Assembly: GCA_031002005.1 (NCBI GenBank)
Contig: JARYHS010013630.1
Location: 233,685,539-233,749,538, forward strand
DNA: 64,000 nucleotides
Direction: 5' to 3'
Origin: Vandiemenella viatica
Lineage: Eukaryota > Arthropoda > Insecta > Orthoptera > Morabidae
Shown here: in pieces, positions 24,895-35,606 of the stretch
Layout: each line of letters opens with the position of its first letter
How positions within the stretch are numbered: the first letter of the stretch is position 1
Program-made: the position numbers and the translations under genes
Notes under the pieces: model-generated
The model's input: the letters and a program-made list of their open reading frames with translations, nothing else
What the model was told of the DNA's origin: nothing
Database searches by the model: none

Positions 24895-27800
24895 GTGTAG
24901 ATCGCATGCCCTTACAAGCATAGTAGACAATAATAGCTGTTAGCTCGTACGCTGAAATCACATTATGCAATTCAGTTGTGAGAATTAACTACTGGTAAAT
25001 CCGACCGGTAGTTCTTACACGACTTGCTTTTAACGAAAAAATTGATACTTGTTTGTGATCACTTTTATTTTCATTTTTTCACCTTTTAGTCTTCGCATGA
25101 AAATGAAACACACCCGCTTCCACGGGTTATACATTTATTCGAGAATTGGACAAAATCCAACCAGTGATTTTAGTTTGAATCCCGTTCATCCAAACAGACA
25201 GACAGACTCGATTTTTATTAACAGGTCATTAACAGTTACCAAAACTCATTTTTTTTCTTCGAATTATCTTCATTGTAAAGACTTTTACCATTATGTATTC
25301 TTTTTGTACATATGGATTAAACACCATATATAGACAACAGTTTTGAATGACGTTTATTCAGCAGACGTGTTTCGCCCTTATTATGAGGGACATCGTCCGT
25401 GGAAACATGACAGTAACTCGCACTAGTGTTATTACACCCAGCTGGTATTCATGTACCCACGTGCATTTTCGATCAGTACAAAAAAAGGTAAAGTGAAATT
25501 CTTATTTAATTTGGACTTCAACATTAAAAACTGCTCCATAGATGTGCGGACCAGCATGCAACAATTACTACTGTCTGCCGACTATTTCGTACACTACAAG
25601 GACGAAACACGTTTGGAGAGCGAACATTAAGCAAAACCGCTATTGATGGTTGGTGTTTAATTTAAAACCATTCTTAAAATAAAATACCATCCTACCTCAG
25701 GCGTCACCAAATTTTTCGGTAATGAAAGTATTAAAAGAAGACTTGCCTGTTCCAACCTACATCATGACGTCGAAATCGTATTTTATACAGGTATTTTTCA
25801 TCCACGAGAAAGTTGTGGGGGAGAACTGGAGTGGTTTCCCATTGTCTCCCAGAGTGTAAAAGTGTAGACCTAATTGAGTGTGACAGTGATTGTGGGTTCA
25901 GTTTAGAGTGTTTTGGATAATAGATGAAAGAAAGAAGATGGTGAAACTCGTTTCTGGCACATTAATGCTTACTCCTCCGAAAGGCACCACGGACCGCCAG
26001 GCTGAAAGTCCTCTTCCGACGGACGAATTACCATCACCAATGTCGTATACAGTCACTCCATACACACTGCGGGTAAATTTGATGTTTAACCCAGAACTTT
26101 GGAGCGCAATGTGTAGATTAGGAAGTGTGTATCACCATATTTCCTTCCCTTTCAGCCAAGTCGTGATGTTGAAAATTTCCTCCACCACCAGGACTTAAAC
26201 GAGCTAACCCCGTGTCAGCACCGGACACCATTATGCTGCAGCATCCAAATGAGCTTAAGGGGTGGGCTACTTGTTTCTAAATATAATCAGTATGTTCCAC
26301 CATGTGCTAAATAATAACACTAAAATCACATACGTTAAGTTTATATTTAATGGTAGTAGGATTTTGACCGGATCCTGTGCGTAACCGTCTAAGCACGTGA
26401 CACTTTCAAGAACACTAATTGCAACATGAAGAATATTTTCAGCAAGACGGATAGCACATCTAATAAGTGGTGACCAATCGTGGCCGAAAACTGTCTGCAG
26501 TTATCCACCTCTACCAGTTATAACTGAATAACTATCCGCATTTGGCGATTGGCTGCCAGTGCCGTCAGAATGGTAATAATTTCTTCTTGTGAATGTGATT
26601 CGTGATTCAGTCTCGTAGCTCCATCTGAAAATGCCTGAATTGAGTTTTGAAATTATTCAAAATCTATTGAATTTTAAATTAAGCCGACTAATTACGTTTG
26701 CTACTCGTCTGTGAATAAAATTTTAAAGCCAATGGCACTGTTCATCTGTCATCTTCTTTGATTATGCAGAAACACGCTGATTCCGCTGGTATTGCATGAT
26801 TGGTGGAAATGGCATTAATTACTACTATTTTGTCACTAATGAATAAAAATATTATCGTTATTATTTGATTCGCCCAATAAGTTCTTTTTATTTTTATTTC
26901 AGTTCTTTAGACTTTCTGCTTATAACAGACCTCTTTCCAGTTACAGTTCCCTCATATCCGCAAATTATGTACTTGTCTTTTCATTATCTTTATATAATGT
27001 TGAATATTAGCATTAGAAGCATTTTATTACATAGTTGACTATCACATGTGAAAACCATATCTCAAAAGGTTCAATACGACGCTACTTCCATCTTTTGTAT
27101 TGCACTCTCATCTAGTATTACCGAGTATTGGCAGGTCAGTAGTTTCCAATTAAGTATGGCAAACAAATCCTTATCATTCCATTATAAATTCTAATGTTAG
27201 CAATGTTTCTTTTGAAGATTATGCTAACTCTTATCGGATAAGGTTTAAATGCACAATGAAAAGGTAAAGTGCTTACATTGCTTCAGCACAAGATTAAATG
27301 TGACAGATCAAGCTTACTAGATAACAGATCTGTGATTCACGAAAATTCATTGCTTAATTTGTAGCTAAACCGGCTATCAGACCCAGTCCATAACAAGATG
27401 GGATTAGTTGAAATACTTGAAAGTGTGTATAACTTTTTTTTTTAAATGAGGTGACGTTTTGCAAAGTCAATAATTCCTATTCTAGGCAAAATTGTTGAAA
27501 TTCTGTGCTATAAAACTCAGAAAAAGGCACATCGTTTCCTTCGTATCATCACATATTATAAAATGCATCGTTTCCACATGTCTGCTGCGTTTTATTTCAC
27601 TTATTACTTGAGGATAGTTGACCAATTCGCATAAATCTATATTCTCATTTGAAGGATTATTTTCCGAACAGATTTTAACATATATTTTACCCCAGTGGAT
27701 CAAGCAGCCATTTATTAGTTCAGGTTTTACTGAAGTGTGTCGGCTTTCTTGGTTAATGATACCTAAAACACTGTATTTTTTTAAATTCCTAAATAAATTG

Positions 27801-28189
27801 TGATGCAGGTTTCCATTAGTAGGGAAATAAACTTAGAACGTCTCTTTCATAAAGCTTCTTTTTATTTTTATGTAAATAATTCACACAGATGTTGGTTTAT
27901 ATTATTATCAAACCAGGTAATATTTAACACAATCATTCTAAATCAAATTGGTAAAAATGGGCTGAATAGAAGCGCTGTTCGTTGACTGTGCTAAAGGCAG
28001 AACACGCCATTATTGAATATCCTAGGACTACGAGAGTTCGTAATGCAAGTTGCACTGGATGAACAGTATCTGGCTGCAGGCTTAGTTATATTCCAGCCGT
28101 GAAGTTGAACACTATGTGTGGCCACTGAATAAATATTTAATTAATTGAAGCACTGCCGGCAACTGGTATCATCGAAAATTGGCGACGAA
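24895..28189. other. AT-rich intergenic DNA with transposon-UTR-like traces
   Basis: Read on the minus strand, 25342-25400 gives a 'gatgtccctcataataaggg' then CGAAACACGTCTG and GAATAAAC pattern, a layout common in arthropod transposon 3' UTRs. At about 25880-26220 a patch ends in a decayed tRNA-like stretch ('ccaccaccaggacttaaac'). No gene was supported here. Confidence 0.35.
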
Positions 28190-28760
28190 CGCTTATTAAC
28201 ATTGGGAAAAGGATATTTGGTTGAGCGATTTTTTATTTCTCTTTCCGTCGGCCGCGGGCATCTATGTTCGCGGTGGATTACGGGTCAGCTGGCGTAATTC
28301 AGATATCCACTGGTCTATGCAATATTTGCGTGCGTTGTTCCACAAGGAAATTATATATGTGTGACTTTTCTTTTTATGAGTTACTATTGTTACGCTCACG
28401 TCCGCGACGGTTAAGTTTGCGTGCATAAACATCGTAGCGAATTAAGCTTCTTATTTAACTGTCGGCGAGTTATGCCAAGTTTGAGAGGATTATAATAAGA
28501 AATAAAATTACGTGAGAAGAGTATTTTACGGCTCAGATCCAGTGCATCCAAGTTACATCTTGCTGAAAATAACAGCCGGTGTCACGTTACAGCCTGACCA
28601 TGCGAATCGACGCTACAATCATAAGGTGAGTGGATTTCTGTTTTTTGCGCTATTACTGGCCGAATCGCTGCTGCCGAATTTCGGGTGCCTGCGGTCGGCG
28701 GGAGTGAGGAGAGAAATCGCTCACCAATTAATTACCTACGATTACGTTCCCTGCGGGAAG
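28190..28760. promoter_or_regulatory. GC-richer island with splice-like and homeodomain-like sites
   Basis: Two GC-richer patches (about 28235-28340 and 28630-28760) carry CpGs and, near 28725, CCAATTAATTACC, a homeodomain-type TAATTA core. At 28624 an AAG|GTGAGT splice-donor-like site follows AG dinucleotides at about 28570 and 28592, so a tiny exon is conceivable, but no protein match supports it. The open frame (28512-28790) has no domain. Confidence 0.25.
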
Positions 28761-28790
28761 ACACTATTTATACGTGGCTTTCCCAAATAG

Positions 28791-29497
28791 ATTATCCATC
28801 CTCTATTGTTATTCTTTTTTTTCTCTTCTGTATTTGACATTATGTTCTATTGAAATACAGCTGCGCTCGTGGCTATCATCCCTTTCAGCTACAGGCTACA
28901 TAAAAAGAATGTTTGAATGGAACCCATTGGATTTCTTGATTTGCAACCAACAAATGTGTTTCATTGAGTCACAACTGCCATGCTGCTGCCAGTGAGATCA
29001 TACGTTGTAAACAAATTATCAAGAGATGAAAAATGAAATGAGAGGCACTGAGTTTCTTGAGGTTTCGAGCTTTTCTGTGGACTATCTATAACTGACATTA
29101 AATAGTAATGAATGTGCCATTAGGCCTTCCAAATATTGTGTCGTTTGTCACCAACCATCTTCGCAAAACAAAAATCCTCTGAAATAATTAGGCATTATAT
29201 TCTGATATTAATCTCCTCCGCGAATCTTATTATTGATTTATATACCCTGACATCCTTCAAACTAAGAGATGCGTAAAACTAACTGTTAATTGTAGTCAAA
29301 GTACGCAAAAAAAAAAAGTTAAATGCTGAATGTATACCAAAACGAAAGTCGATTCAATGCTGGTGCCAAAATGGTGGTGCGAGATAAATCGTACTTTTTG
29401 TATATTAAACATTAATATCACGATTTCGGTTTCGAGTGGGTTTAATAATATTTTTCCCCTTGTGTACCTTCTTCTTTGCTACTGTTCACTACTTGTA
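28791..29497. other. AT-rich intergenic DNA, nothing recognised
   Basis: Lies left of the mariner derivative. No feature was supported. Confidence 0.45.
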
Positions 29498-29954
29498 CAA
29501 GGGGTGATCAAATTAAAAGGTACGAAACGACGTAAAAACGTAACTGTTAAATATTTGCATATTCCGCCATGAGAGAACGTAGCGAGACATATCGGGATGC
29601 GATTGGAGACTCTGACTGGGATCGGACCATGCGCGGGCACAGGATGGCGTACAGGTCGGCCAAGTCCAAGTGGGAGACGTTGGACCATACGCCCTACAGT
29701 CCGGACATGTCACCCTGCGATTTCCATGTGTTTGGTCCACTGAAGAAACACCTGAAACGGAAGCGCTTCTACTCGGACGACGTACTCAAGGACGCTGTGA
29801 AGGACTGGGTCTCGTCACGGCCACAGGAATTCTGGGAACAAGGAATCCTGCGGCTTGTTCATCAGTGTGCTCAGGCCTATGGTGTATATTTTGAATAAAG
29901 TCTACATTTGTACCCACCGTGTCGTTTAGTACCTCTTCATTTGATCACCCCTTG
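29498..29954 (+). mobile_element. Internally deleted mariner element
   Basis: Terminal inverted repeats of about 34 bp (29498-29531 and 29921-29954, three mismatches), beginning CAAGGGGTGATCAAAT, enclose 457 bp. The element is flanked by TA on both sides (29496-29497 and 29955-29956), the hallmark target duplication of Tc1/mariner elements. A full mariner is about 1.3 kb, so roughly two thirds has been lost. The C-terminal transposase coding part remains, followed by a poly-A signal (GAATAAAG, about 29892). It could only move with transposase from an intact relative. Confidence 0.92.
29569..29898 (+). pseudogene. Mariner transposase C-terminal remnant
   Basis: A 109-codon open frame inside the deleted mariner. 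From about residue 34 it reads KWETLDHTPYSPDMSPCDFH, the mariner motif W..l.HppYSPDlaPSDyH whose last Asp (residue 51) is the third catalytic acid of the D,D34D triad. It continues PLKKHLKRKRF and ends YGVYFE, the usual C-terminus. The helix-turn-helix DNA-binding part and the first two catalytic Asp residues are missing. The first 33 residues are not recognised and may be the other side of the deletion joint. Without two of its three catalytic acids it cannot cut DNA. Confidence 0.88.
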
Positions 29955-30081
29955 TAATTTAAAAAAATATTTCTACCAAAATACACCTACACGTAGAGTG
30001 TTAATTTTCCAGTAGACATTCAATTCTATTTGCAGATTGCGGAGCTGAAAATAAAACATTATTTTTGCGTAACCTTAGCAT

Positions 30082-30195
30082 GTCTTTTTTTCCCCTATCC
30101 TGTGCTAACCTCTTCATTTCTATATACCCCTTACAACCCACGTCCTCAATTATCTGCTTCATATATACTAATCTCTGTCTTCCTCTACAGTTCTT
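30082..30195 (-). pseudogene. LINE C-terminal tail fragment
   Basis: On the minus strand this reads RQRLVYMKQIIEDVGCKGYI then EMKRLAQDRG, with no internal stop. The same tail is in the LINE at 3398-5735 (about 3500-3398). It is an isolated 5'-truncated scrap of that family. The reading is well preserved, suggesting it is younger than the copy at 3398. Confidence 0.75.
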
Positions 30196-31204
30196 AACAT
30201 TATTAAATTAAAAAGAAACCTGTAACATCATCTGTTGACAGATTGCAGTGCTAAAAATACGAATAACATAGATATTCTTATGTGAAAGTAGAAACTGGTT
30301 GATGTTTTTAATTAAACTACTGTTTAATTATTAATTTATGTTTTATATATCTAGCCTCGTTATACGTTGCAACATTAACATTTCAGTCCTTACCCAAACC
30401 ATTTAATCTGTTTCTAAAATACCGTTTTGGTAAATCATCGCAGCCTAACGATGTCTAGTAATTGGCCTACAGACATTCAATTGTTCTCACACCATGAGAA
30501 ACTGAAAGTGACTTATAATAATATTAACACAGATCATTATACTGCATTACATTGCAATATTTCTTACTATTACGGTAATTAATATAGAAAACTCATATAT
30601 TATAACACACTTGCAAGCGGACGAAGTCGCGGATAGCTGCTAGTATTCTGTAAGAAAATGTCGCTTATTGCATATGCATTTCTTTATGAACATACCCACG
30701 AAAATTTGGCTTGTTCTACAGCTATAAGACAAAGAATAATATAAAATATGATTTCAACTTACATCATTGACGGTTTTATATTATAATTAATAGGAATATG
30801 TGTTTGAAAAATAATAGAATAAACCAGAAATTGTAAAATTTACTATAGCAAAACGTTGATTACATAAGTGGGTTCCAAGGTTAAAACTATGAGATAAACA
30901 AAGCGCCCAAAGGAATGTTGATGTTAAACACATTCATTTTATTTAAGCCAGTAAGCAAAATAATATTTAATTGCGATTCCAGTGCTAGCGAATTAGATTA
31001 TACACAATGTTACTGAAGCATAAAATTAATTCGTGGTTGTTCAGTAACCACATAATGAGTGTAAGGACTTTGCACGTTCTTTACAATTTACATCAAACAC
31101 CAAGTCTTTTCTGTGCAACAAGCATAAATTTTTACTTTACACGTATGGAAATCGGCGTGGTAGTATGTAAATGTTACAAAGAGGGCGTGTTGAAACACAA
31201 ATTT
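30196..31204. other. AT-rich DNA with an RTE-like 3' terminus
   Basis: At 30614-30643 the plus strand reads 'gcaagcggacgaagtcgcgg' then ATAGCTGCTAGT, close to the '..acgaagtcgcggg.a.agctagt' ends of insect RTE-type LINEs. This is the same terminus as copy A at 24188 but on the opposite strand. The body upstream of it is not recognisable. Nothing else was seen. Confidence 0.4.
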
Positions 31205-31480
31205 CAATTTATTAGCGGTGCGGCGCGGCTCGGTGCGGCGGGCGGCTGCGTGCTGGCGCGCAGAGCGGGCGCATTCCTTGCTGGGCGCGTGGACCGACCG
31301 CAGTGTAATTAGCAGGCGGGCATTTCATTCGAGCCGCCGCGCCGGTGCGCCGTCGCTTTATTGTGGTCCGCCAGTTGTCACTGGACGGGACCGGCCGACG
31401 TGATGCCGACAAACACGACCGTAATTGCCGCTTCGCGCACCGCCGCCGTGCGATTTGTACGCATTTGCGTGTCGACAAGT
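31205..31480. promoter_or_regulatory. Strong GC-rich island with homeobox-like motifs
   Basis: The most extreme CpG-rich block in the window ('gcggcgcggctcggtgcggc', then 'gccgccgcgccggtgcgccg'). It also holds GTAATTAGCAG (about 31306), CTTTATTGTGG (about 31356) and CGTAATTGCCG (about 31419), which look like homeodomain and caudal/Hox-type cores within the GC-rich sequence. ORFs on both strands through it have no domain. A candidate enhancer or CpG-island promoter; inferred. Confidence 0.35.
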
Positions 31481-31714
31481 GCAAATTACTGAACTGACAG
31501 TCATTTAGGTATGTTGCACCAGCTGCTCTACTTTTGCACCATGTTATACGGTCGTCTGAAAAGTTGTCGGCTTTCACCTGCCGTTGCTATCGACTTAACT
31601 ACGAAATATAAAAACTCCACGTTCATTAATATTTAAAAACATGGTTATCTGAAGCCAGTCGGTAAAATTTATATACCATTAACTGCTACATGCTACTTTG
31701 GTAAAATTGGATAA

Positions 31715-32195
31715 AGAATGCTGTATGTTACGCAAAAGGTGTCCCAAGAAGAACGGAGTCGGGAAAATATGATGGGAAGCCAACTATTAAAACCGTCTCA
31801 TGAAAAAAAAAAAAATAAAAAAAAAAAAAAATAATAAAACACTTTCAACATATTTAAAAAAGCAACACACAAAGGTAAACTATGAGAGACTTCATATCAC
31901 ATTTCCTCCTACAGATTTTTACACAAACTGACCGCGAGAGTCACAAAGCCTGAGTGATCGATATAATGTTACAGATACTCACACACACTAGCCATCTGTC
32001 TGTGAACCGGGTAGTTATTTTCCAAAATTTCATGACAAAATATGTTATTTGTCCCAAAAAGTAATACACGTCATTTAAAATGATACATCGTATTCCCTTC
32101 TCAAATTTCATGAAGATCGGTTTAGCTGTTTAGTCGTGAGAATGTAACAAACAGAAAGAGAGCTAGTTACTTTCAGGTTTATCATATTAAGCCAC
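31715..32195 (-). repeat. Dispersed repeat copy B
   Basis: Matches copy A (24188-24894) in the same order and orientation: GTTACGCAAAAGGTGTCCCA at 31729, then CTGACCGCGAGAG, CCTGAGTGATCGATATAA, TTTCATGACAAAATATGTTA and AAGATCGGTTTAGCTGTTTA. A long A run (31803-31832) sits inside it. No coding capacity. Probably UTR or non-autonomous remnants of one transposon family. Confidence 0.6.
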
Positions 32196-32621
32196 ATTTA
32201 TAGATTTAATGTAGATTAGCAAGCCTCCACACTCTTCCTGCGTTTGTGTGGCGTGCATTGTACCATAATCTTTACACAAGCCAAGCGATAAGGTTACTAT
32301 TTGAAGTAAATCGGAATTTGTACATTGCAGTCGCATAGGGGAAAAAAATTACATGAGATTTGTAGTGGTGAAGAGAGAGGAAAAAAATGGAGGGAATTGT
32401 TGGAACGAGAAAGGTGGTGTTCACAACCAAAATGTTCCTGTAGTCGGTAGTGGCCATGAGTTATCGCCTGACAAATTCAATCTCTCCATAGAAAGCAAAT
32501 TATTCCTGATTTAGCCGTTGTTAGTAACATACTAAAAGTAATTTTATAATGTTAATTTTATAAAATTAAATATTCCGAAACTTTTTGTTGATTCATAAAT
32601 GATATTTTTTCCTCAGGAAGT
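32196..32621. other. AT-rich intergenic DNA, nothing recognised
   Basis: Separates repeat copies B and C. No feature was supported. Confidence 0.4.
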
Positions 32622-32725
32622 AACAAAGAAACAAAGCCTGAGCGACCGATAAAATATTACAGAGATACACACTCGCTATCCATCTGTCTCTGAACCGTTT
32701 TCAAAATTTCATGACAAAATAGAAG
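32622..32725 (-). repeat. Dispersed repeat copy C (partial)
   Basis: A short copy of the core of repeats A and B: AACAAAGAAACAAAGCCTGA, GCGACCGATAAAATATTACA, CCATCTGTCTCTGAACCG, TTTCATGACAAAATAG. It lies only about 430 bp from copy B and could be part of one rearranged insertion. Confidence 0.55.
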
Positions 32726-33001
32726 TCCAATGGGGTTATGATTGTCATGAAAGAGTGAAAGGACTGACGAAGAATTACAGTGACAGTGAAAAATCATATT
32801 CTAATGCCATTATAAACGTTGTTAGAAAGTTCTGGCAAATCAGAATTATTTTAACAACAGCCTTCATCTAAGACTTCGATGGCAGAGTATCAGTATGATA
32901 AATAAATAATAATAATAAGTAATAGTAATTGATGGAAACCAATTCCACTTGGTTTTCCCAAAAACAACCTATATGTATCATACCTCGCTTTTGAGGGTGA
33001 T

Positions 33002-33370
33002 TTGGCGATACTAGCAGAAGATGAAGAGACTTCCATCAAAAAGCTTGAGACACTCAAAAAATGTACAGAAAAAGTAGGGTTACAAATCTCATCCGAGAAA
33101 ACTGAATTCATATGTTCAAAAACAGAAATAGCAAGTTTGCGAACAAGGTACGATAAAATCAACAGGATCCCATATTTTAAATACCTCGGAGAATTCATCG
33201 AACCAGCAGGCCTTGAGACAAACTCGCAACAAATTCGCCTCCAAATAGTAAAAAAAAAACCTTTATCATTAGTGCAAAATTTCTACAACAAAAAAATCCA
33301 TGTCAAGATAGACCAAATTTTGGCACTACAACACAGTCATAAAACCAACAGTCCTCTATGCAAGTGAAAC
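33002..33370 (+). pseudogene. LINE reverse transcriptase remnant
   Basis: The frame opens just past the FADD palm box; the preserved part reads LAILAEDEETSIKKLETLKK and then KVGLQISSEKTEFICSKTEI, which matches the 'DDlall....e....l..l...a...GL.in..KTe.i' segment after the catalytic motif. PYFKYLGEFIEP follows, the F.YLG thumb motif. The frame is lost at about 33340, where a one-base shift would continue into TVLYASETLTLNRKRDLEEI. The catalytic Asp pair itself is not intact in this copy. Confidence 0.82.
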
Positions 33371-33532
33371 GTTAACACTTAACAGAAAACGTGACCTTGA
33401 AGAAATAAAAAAAGTAGAGCGAAAAATCATCAGAAAAATTCTAGGAGACTCACTAAAGATGGTTACAGAGTACAATCAATCAAAACAACAGACAAGTTTT
33501 CAAACATCGAAATTGACATCAAGAAAAGGCGA

Positions 33533-33847
33533 ATGAAATTCTTTGGTCACCTTAAGAGGTTACCAGAAAATCGATTGAAAAAAATGATAATAGATTATGT
33601 AACTTCACTTAAAAAGCCAACACCTTGGCTGAATGAAATTCGGAAGAATCTTAAAAGTGCAAACACAGGAGCAACAGACATCTTAGAAAGAGACACCTTC
33701 AGACACAAAGTAGACAAACGGGAAGTTATAAATGAGCAACCAAAACAAAAACAACACCGAGCAAAGTGGTCGGAAGAACGCAAACAAGCATTCTCTGAAA
33801 GAATGAAAGCCTACTGGAACAACAAGAAGAACTCAAAGAAATCTTAA
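33533..33847 (+). pseudogene. LINE C-terminal coding segment
   Basis: A 104-codon open frame in the same phase as the 33002 segment. It starts MKFFGHLKRLPENRLKKMII, the 'W.GHv.Rm...Rl.k.i' motif that closes many LINE polyproteins. The rest is very basic (KQKQHRAKWSEERKQAFSER, then MKAYWNNKKNSKKS at the end). The Met start is incidental: this is the tail of the polyprotein. It ends 46 bases before the AAT tail, so the 3' end looks complete. Confidence 0.75.
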
Positions 33848-34185
33848 TTGGGTCATTTGCTTAACGTCTTCCATTTATTGGGAGAATTCGGCAATAATAA
33901 TAATAATAATAATAAATTCGTGTAGTGTCAGTTTATAGTTTATAGTTGACTGTCCAATCCTCCACTATGGTAGCCATATGAATTAATACCTGGCATCTAA
34001 AAATAACGTGGTCATCTAACAACGGACCGCACCTGAGCTTAATATCAGTTTCAATCCGAATAATTTCAATTCCAAAAAATACGATGGCGTTGGTACTGAC
34101 TACAGTAAACATTTTAACTGCCAGAAGTAATTTGTCTTCAAATAGGTATTAAGTAAAACATGGCTTTGCACCTAGTCAATATAGA

Positions 34186-34376
34186 AGTCATTAAGGCGAG
34201 AAAGGACGGGAGGAAAATAACGGTAGCGAATTATACTAAGTCCTTTGGATGTACTATACCGCCATACGCCTGCAGTGATTTCGGAAAATCGAGGAAAAAA
34301 ACAAATTTGGATGATCCAACGTCGATTTGAACCAGGTTTACTTGGATGCCTGACCAGAGACCAGTAGTTCTTTCGT
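34186..34376 (-). mobile_element. Degenerate SINE copy, minus strand
   Basis: A decayed copy: GGCGAGAAAGGACGGGAGG, CCTGCAGTGATTTCGGAAA, CAAATTTGGATGATCCAACG and GATTTGAACCAGG correspond in order to the family body and B box. The head and tail are not clear. Confidence 0.6.
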
Positions 34377-34673
34377 GAATATCGTTCAATAAAAAATGAA
34401 TACTGAATTGCAGACACATTTATCTCCGGAAACATCATCAAATTAAACGAATACTTTTTGTATCTAGATATTAAATAACTCACATTATTCCTCCAGCAGT
34501 GGTCTTCAAGGATTTAAAAACTAATAAAAATCCAGTTACTGGTTCTTGCAGTCAGATTCCTAGAAGTCCATGATGTACTCGTTTACTTTTATATCAGATG
34601 TATAAATAACGGATGTTTGAGAGATCTTGTGTTTGCGCATATTCCATCTTCTTACTATGTCTCCGTAAAGCGT

Positions 34674-34917
34674 ACCGAGCTCGGTGGATGAGTGGTAAGG
34701 CTTGTGCATTCATTCGGAAGGATGTGGGCTCAATATCCGTCAAACCATTCAGATTTCGGTTTTCCACGGTTTCCCGAAATAACTCTAAGCAAATGCCGGA
34801 ATTGTTCCATCAAATGGCTATGACCGAATACCTTACCATTCCTCCATCCCTTTCCCACGTCCTTTTTTAGCTGTAATGCCTCGATTTCAACGATCCGAAA
34901 TCTTGAAGCAAAAAAAT
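34674..34917 (+). mobile_element. tRNA-derived SINE, plus strand
   Basis: Head 'accgagctcggtggatgagt' with A box, a damaged B box (GGGCTCAATATCC), body (CTCTAAGCAAATGCCGGAAT, ATGGCTATGACCGAATACC) and an A-rich end at about 34908-34915. No target duplication was found. Moderately diverged. Confidence 0.8.
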
Positions 34918-34960
34918 GGCAACTGCTTACAGTTATCTTTCTCATTATTAATATTCTAGC

Positions 34961-35100
34961 TGAGTTCCCGGCGTTGCCCGGTATAGTTGGCGTAGATTTA
35001 CCCGTACCCTATTTTTATTCCCGCAATGAAATACATTTGTACAAAGTTTCATAAAATTCGCGCCAACTTTTGGCGGAATTAAATAAAACCTAGATTAACT
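34961..35100 (-). repeat. LINE 3'-end-like fragment
   Basis: It opens TCTAGCTGAGTTCCCGGCGT then TGCCCGGTATAG. Read on the minus strand this is the 'ccgggcaacgccggg.a.tcagcta' terminus that closes many insect RTE-type elements. It is followed by ATACATTTGTACAAAGTTTC. Only the last part of the element is present. Assignment is from memory of such ends. Confidence 0.4.
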
Positions 35101-35602
35101 CGACCCCTACCAAGAAACTGGTGGGTTGTAGTTTAGTATTGCAGTATTTCGTAGTTCAGTATTTTTATTTGTCCGAAAAGATTCATGTATATCAAGCTTC
35201 GTTAATTTGGTTAAGAAATTGCATTACTACATTACTAAACAACGCTAGATTATGTTAGAAACTCACATTTGATTCAATTGCGAAGTGAATGGATATACTT
35301 TTTGCTCGAAACGCCAGATCCTTTAACTCTGCAGATTCAGCGTTTTATACAAATATCATAAATGAATCCAGAATAATATTAATGTAAACAGAAGAATAAT
35401 GCTGAAGGCCAGATATATTGTCCAGAGATCGTGCTTAAAGAAAATCTCTGTTATTTTTACAGCTATCTATGGCATTTAAAAATTGAATTTCCCGAATTAA
35501 TGGAAAGAATACTTCAAGTTTTGTTTAGTGTGCAAAATAGTTATTATTGTAAAGTTATCTTATTGCTTTCATTAAAGGCAATGGTCAGATACATTGTAGT
35601 TG

Positions 35603-35606
35603 AGTG
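35603..35606. repeat. Target site duplication AGTG (left)
   Basis: AGTG directly before the 5' LTR; repeated directly after the 3' LTR at 41374-41377. Four bp fits Ty3/gypsy-type integrases. Confidence 0.8.

Larger units (their letters stand above)
32985..33915 (+). mobile_element. 5'-truncated LINE with (AAT)n tail
   Basis: A plus-strand non-LTR retrotransposon 3' part: reverse transcriptase palm-to-thumb remnant (33002-33367), a frame-shifted connection (33367-33530), an intact C-terminal frame to 33847, then a short UTR and an AAT-repeat tail at about 33893-33915. Simple-repeat 3' tails are typical of several non-LTR clades. It is a different family from the LINE at 3398-5735, because the C-terminal sequence is unrelated. 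Clade not assigned. Confidence 0.82.

Noticed and set aside
25890..26198. 102-codon plus-strand ORF
   Set aside because: No domain; it ends in a tRNA-like decayed repeat, so it is probably a chance reading of old repeat DNA.
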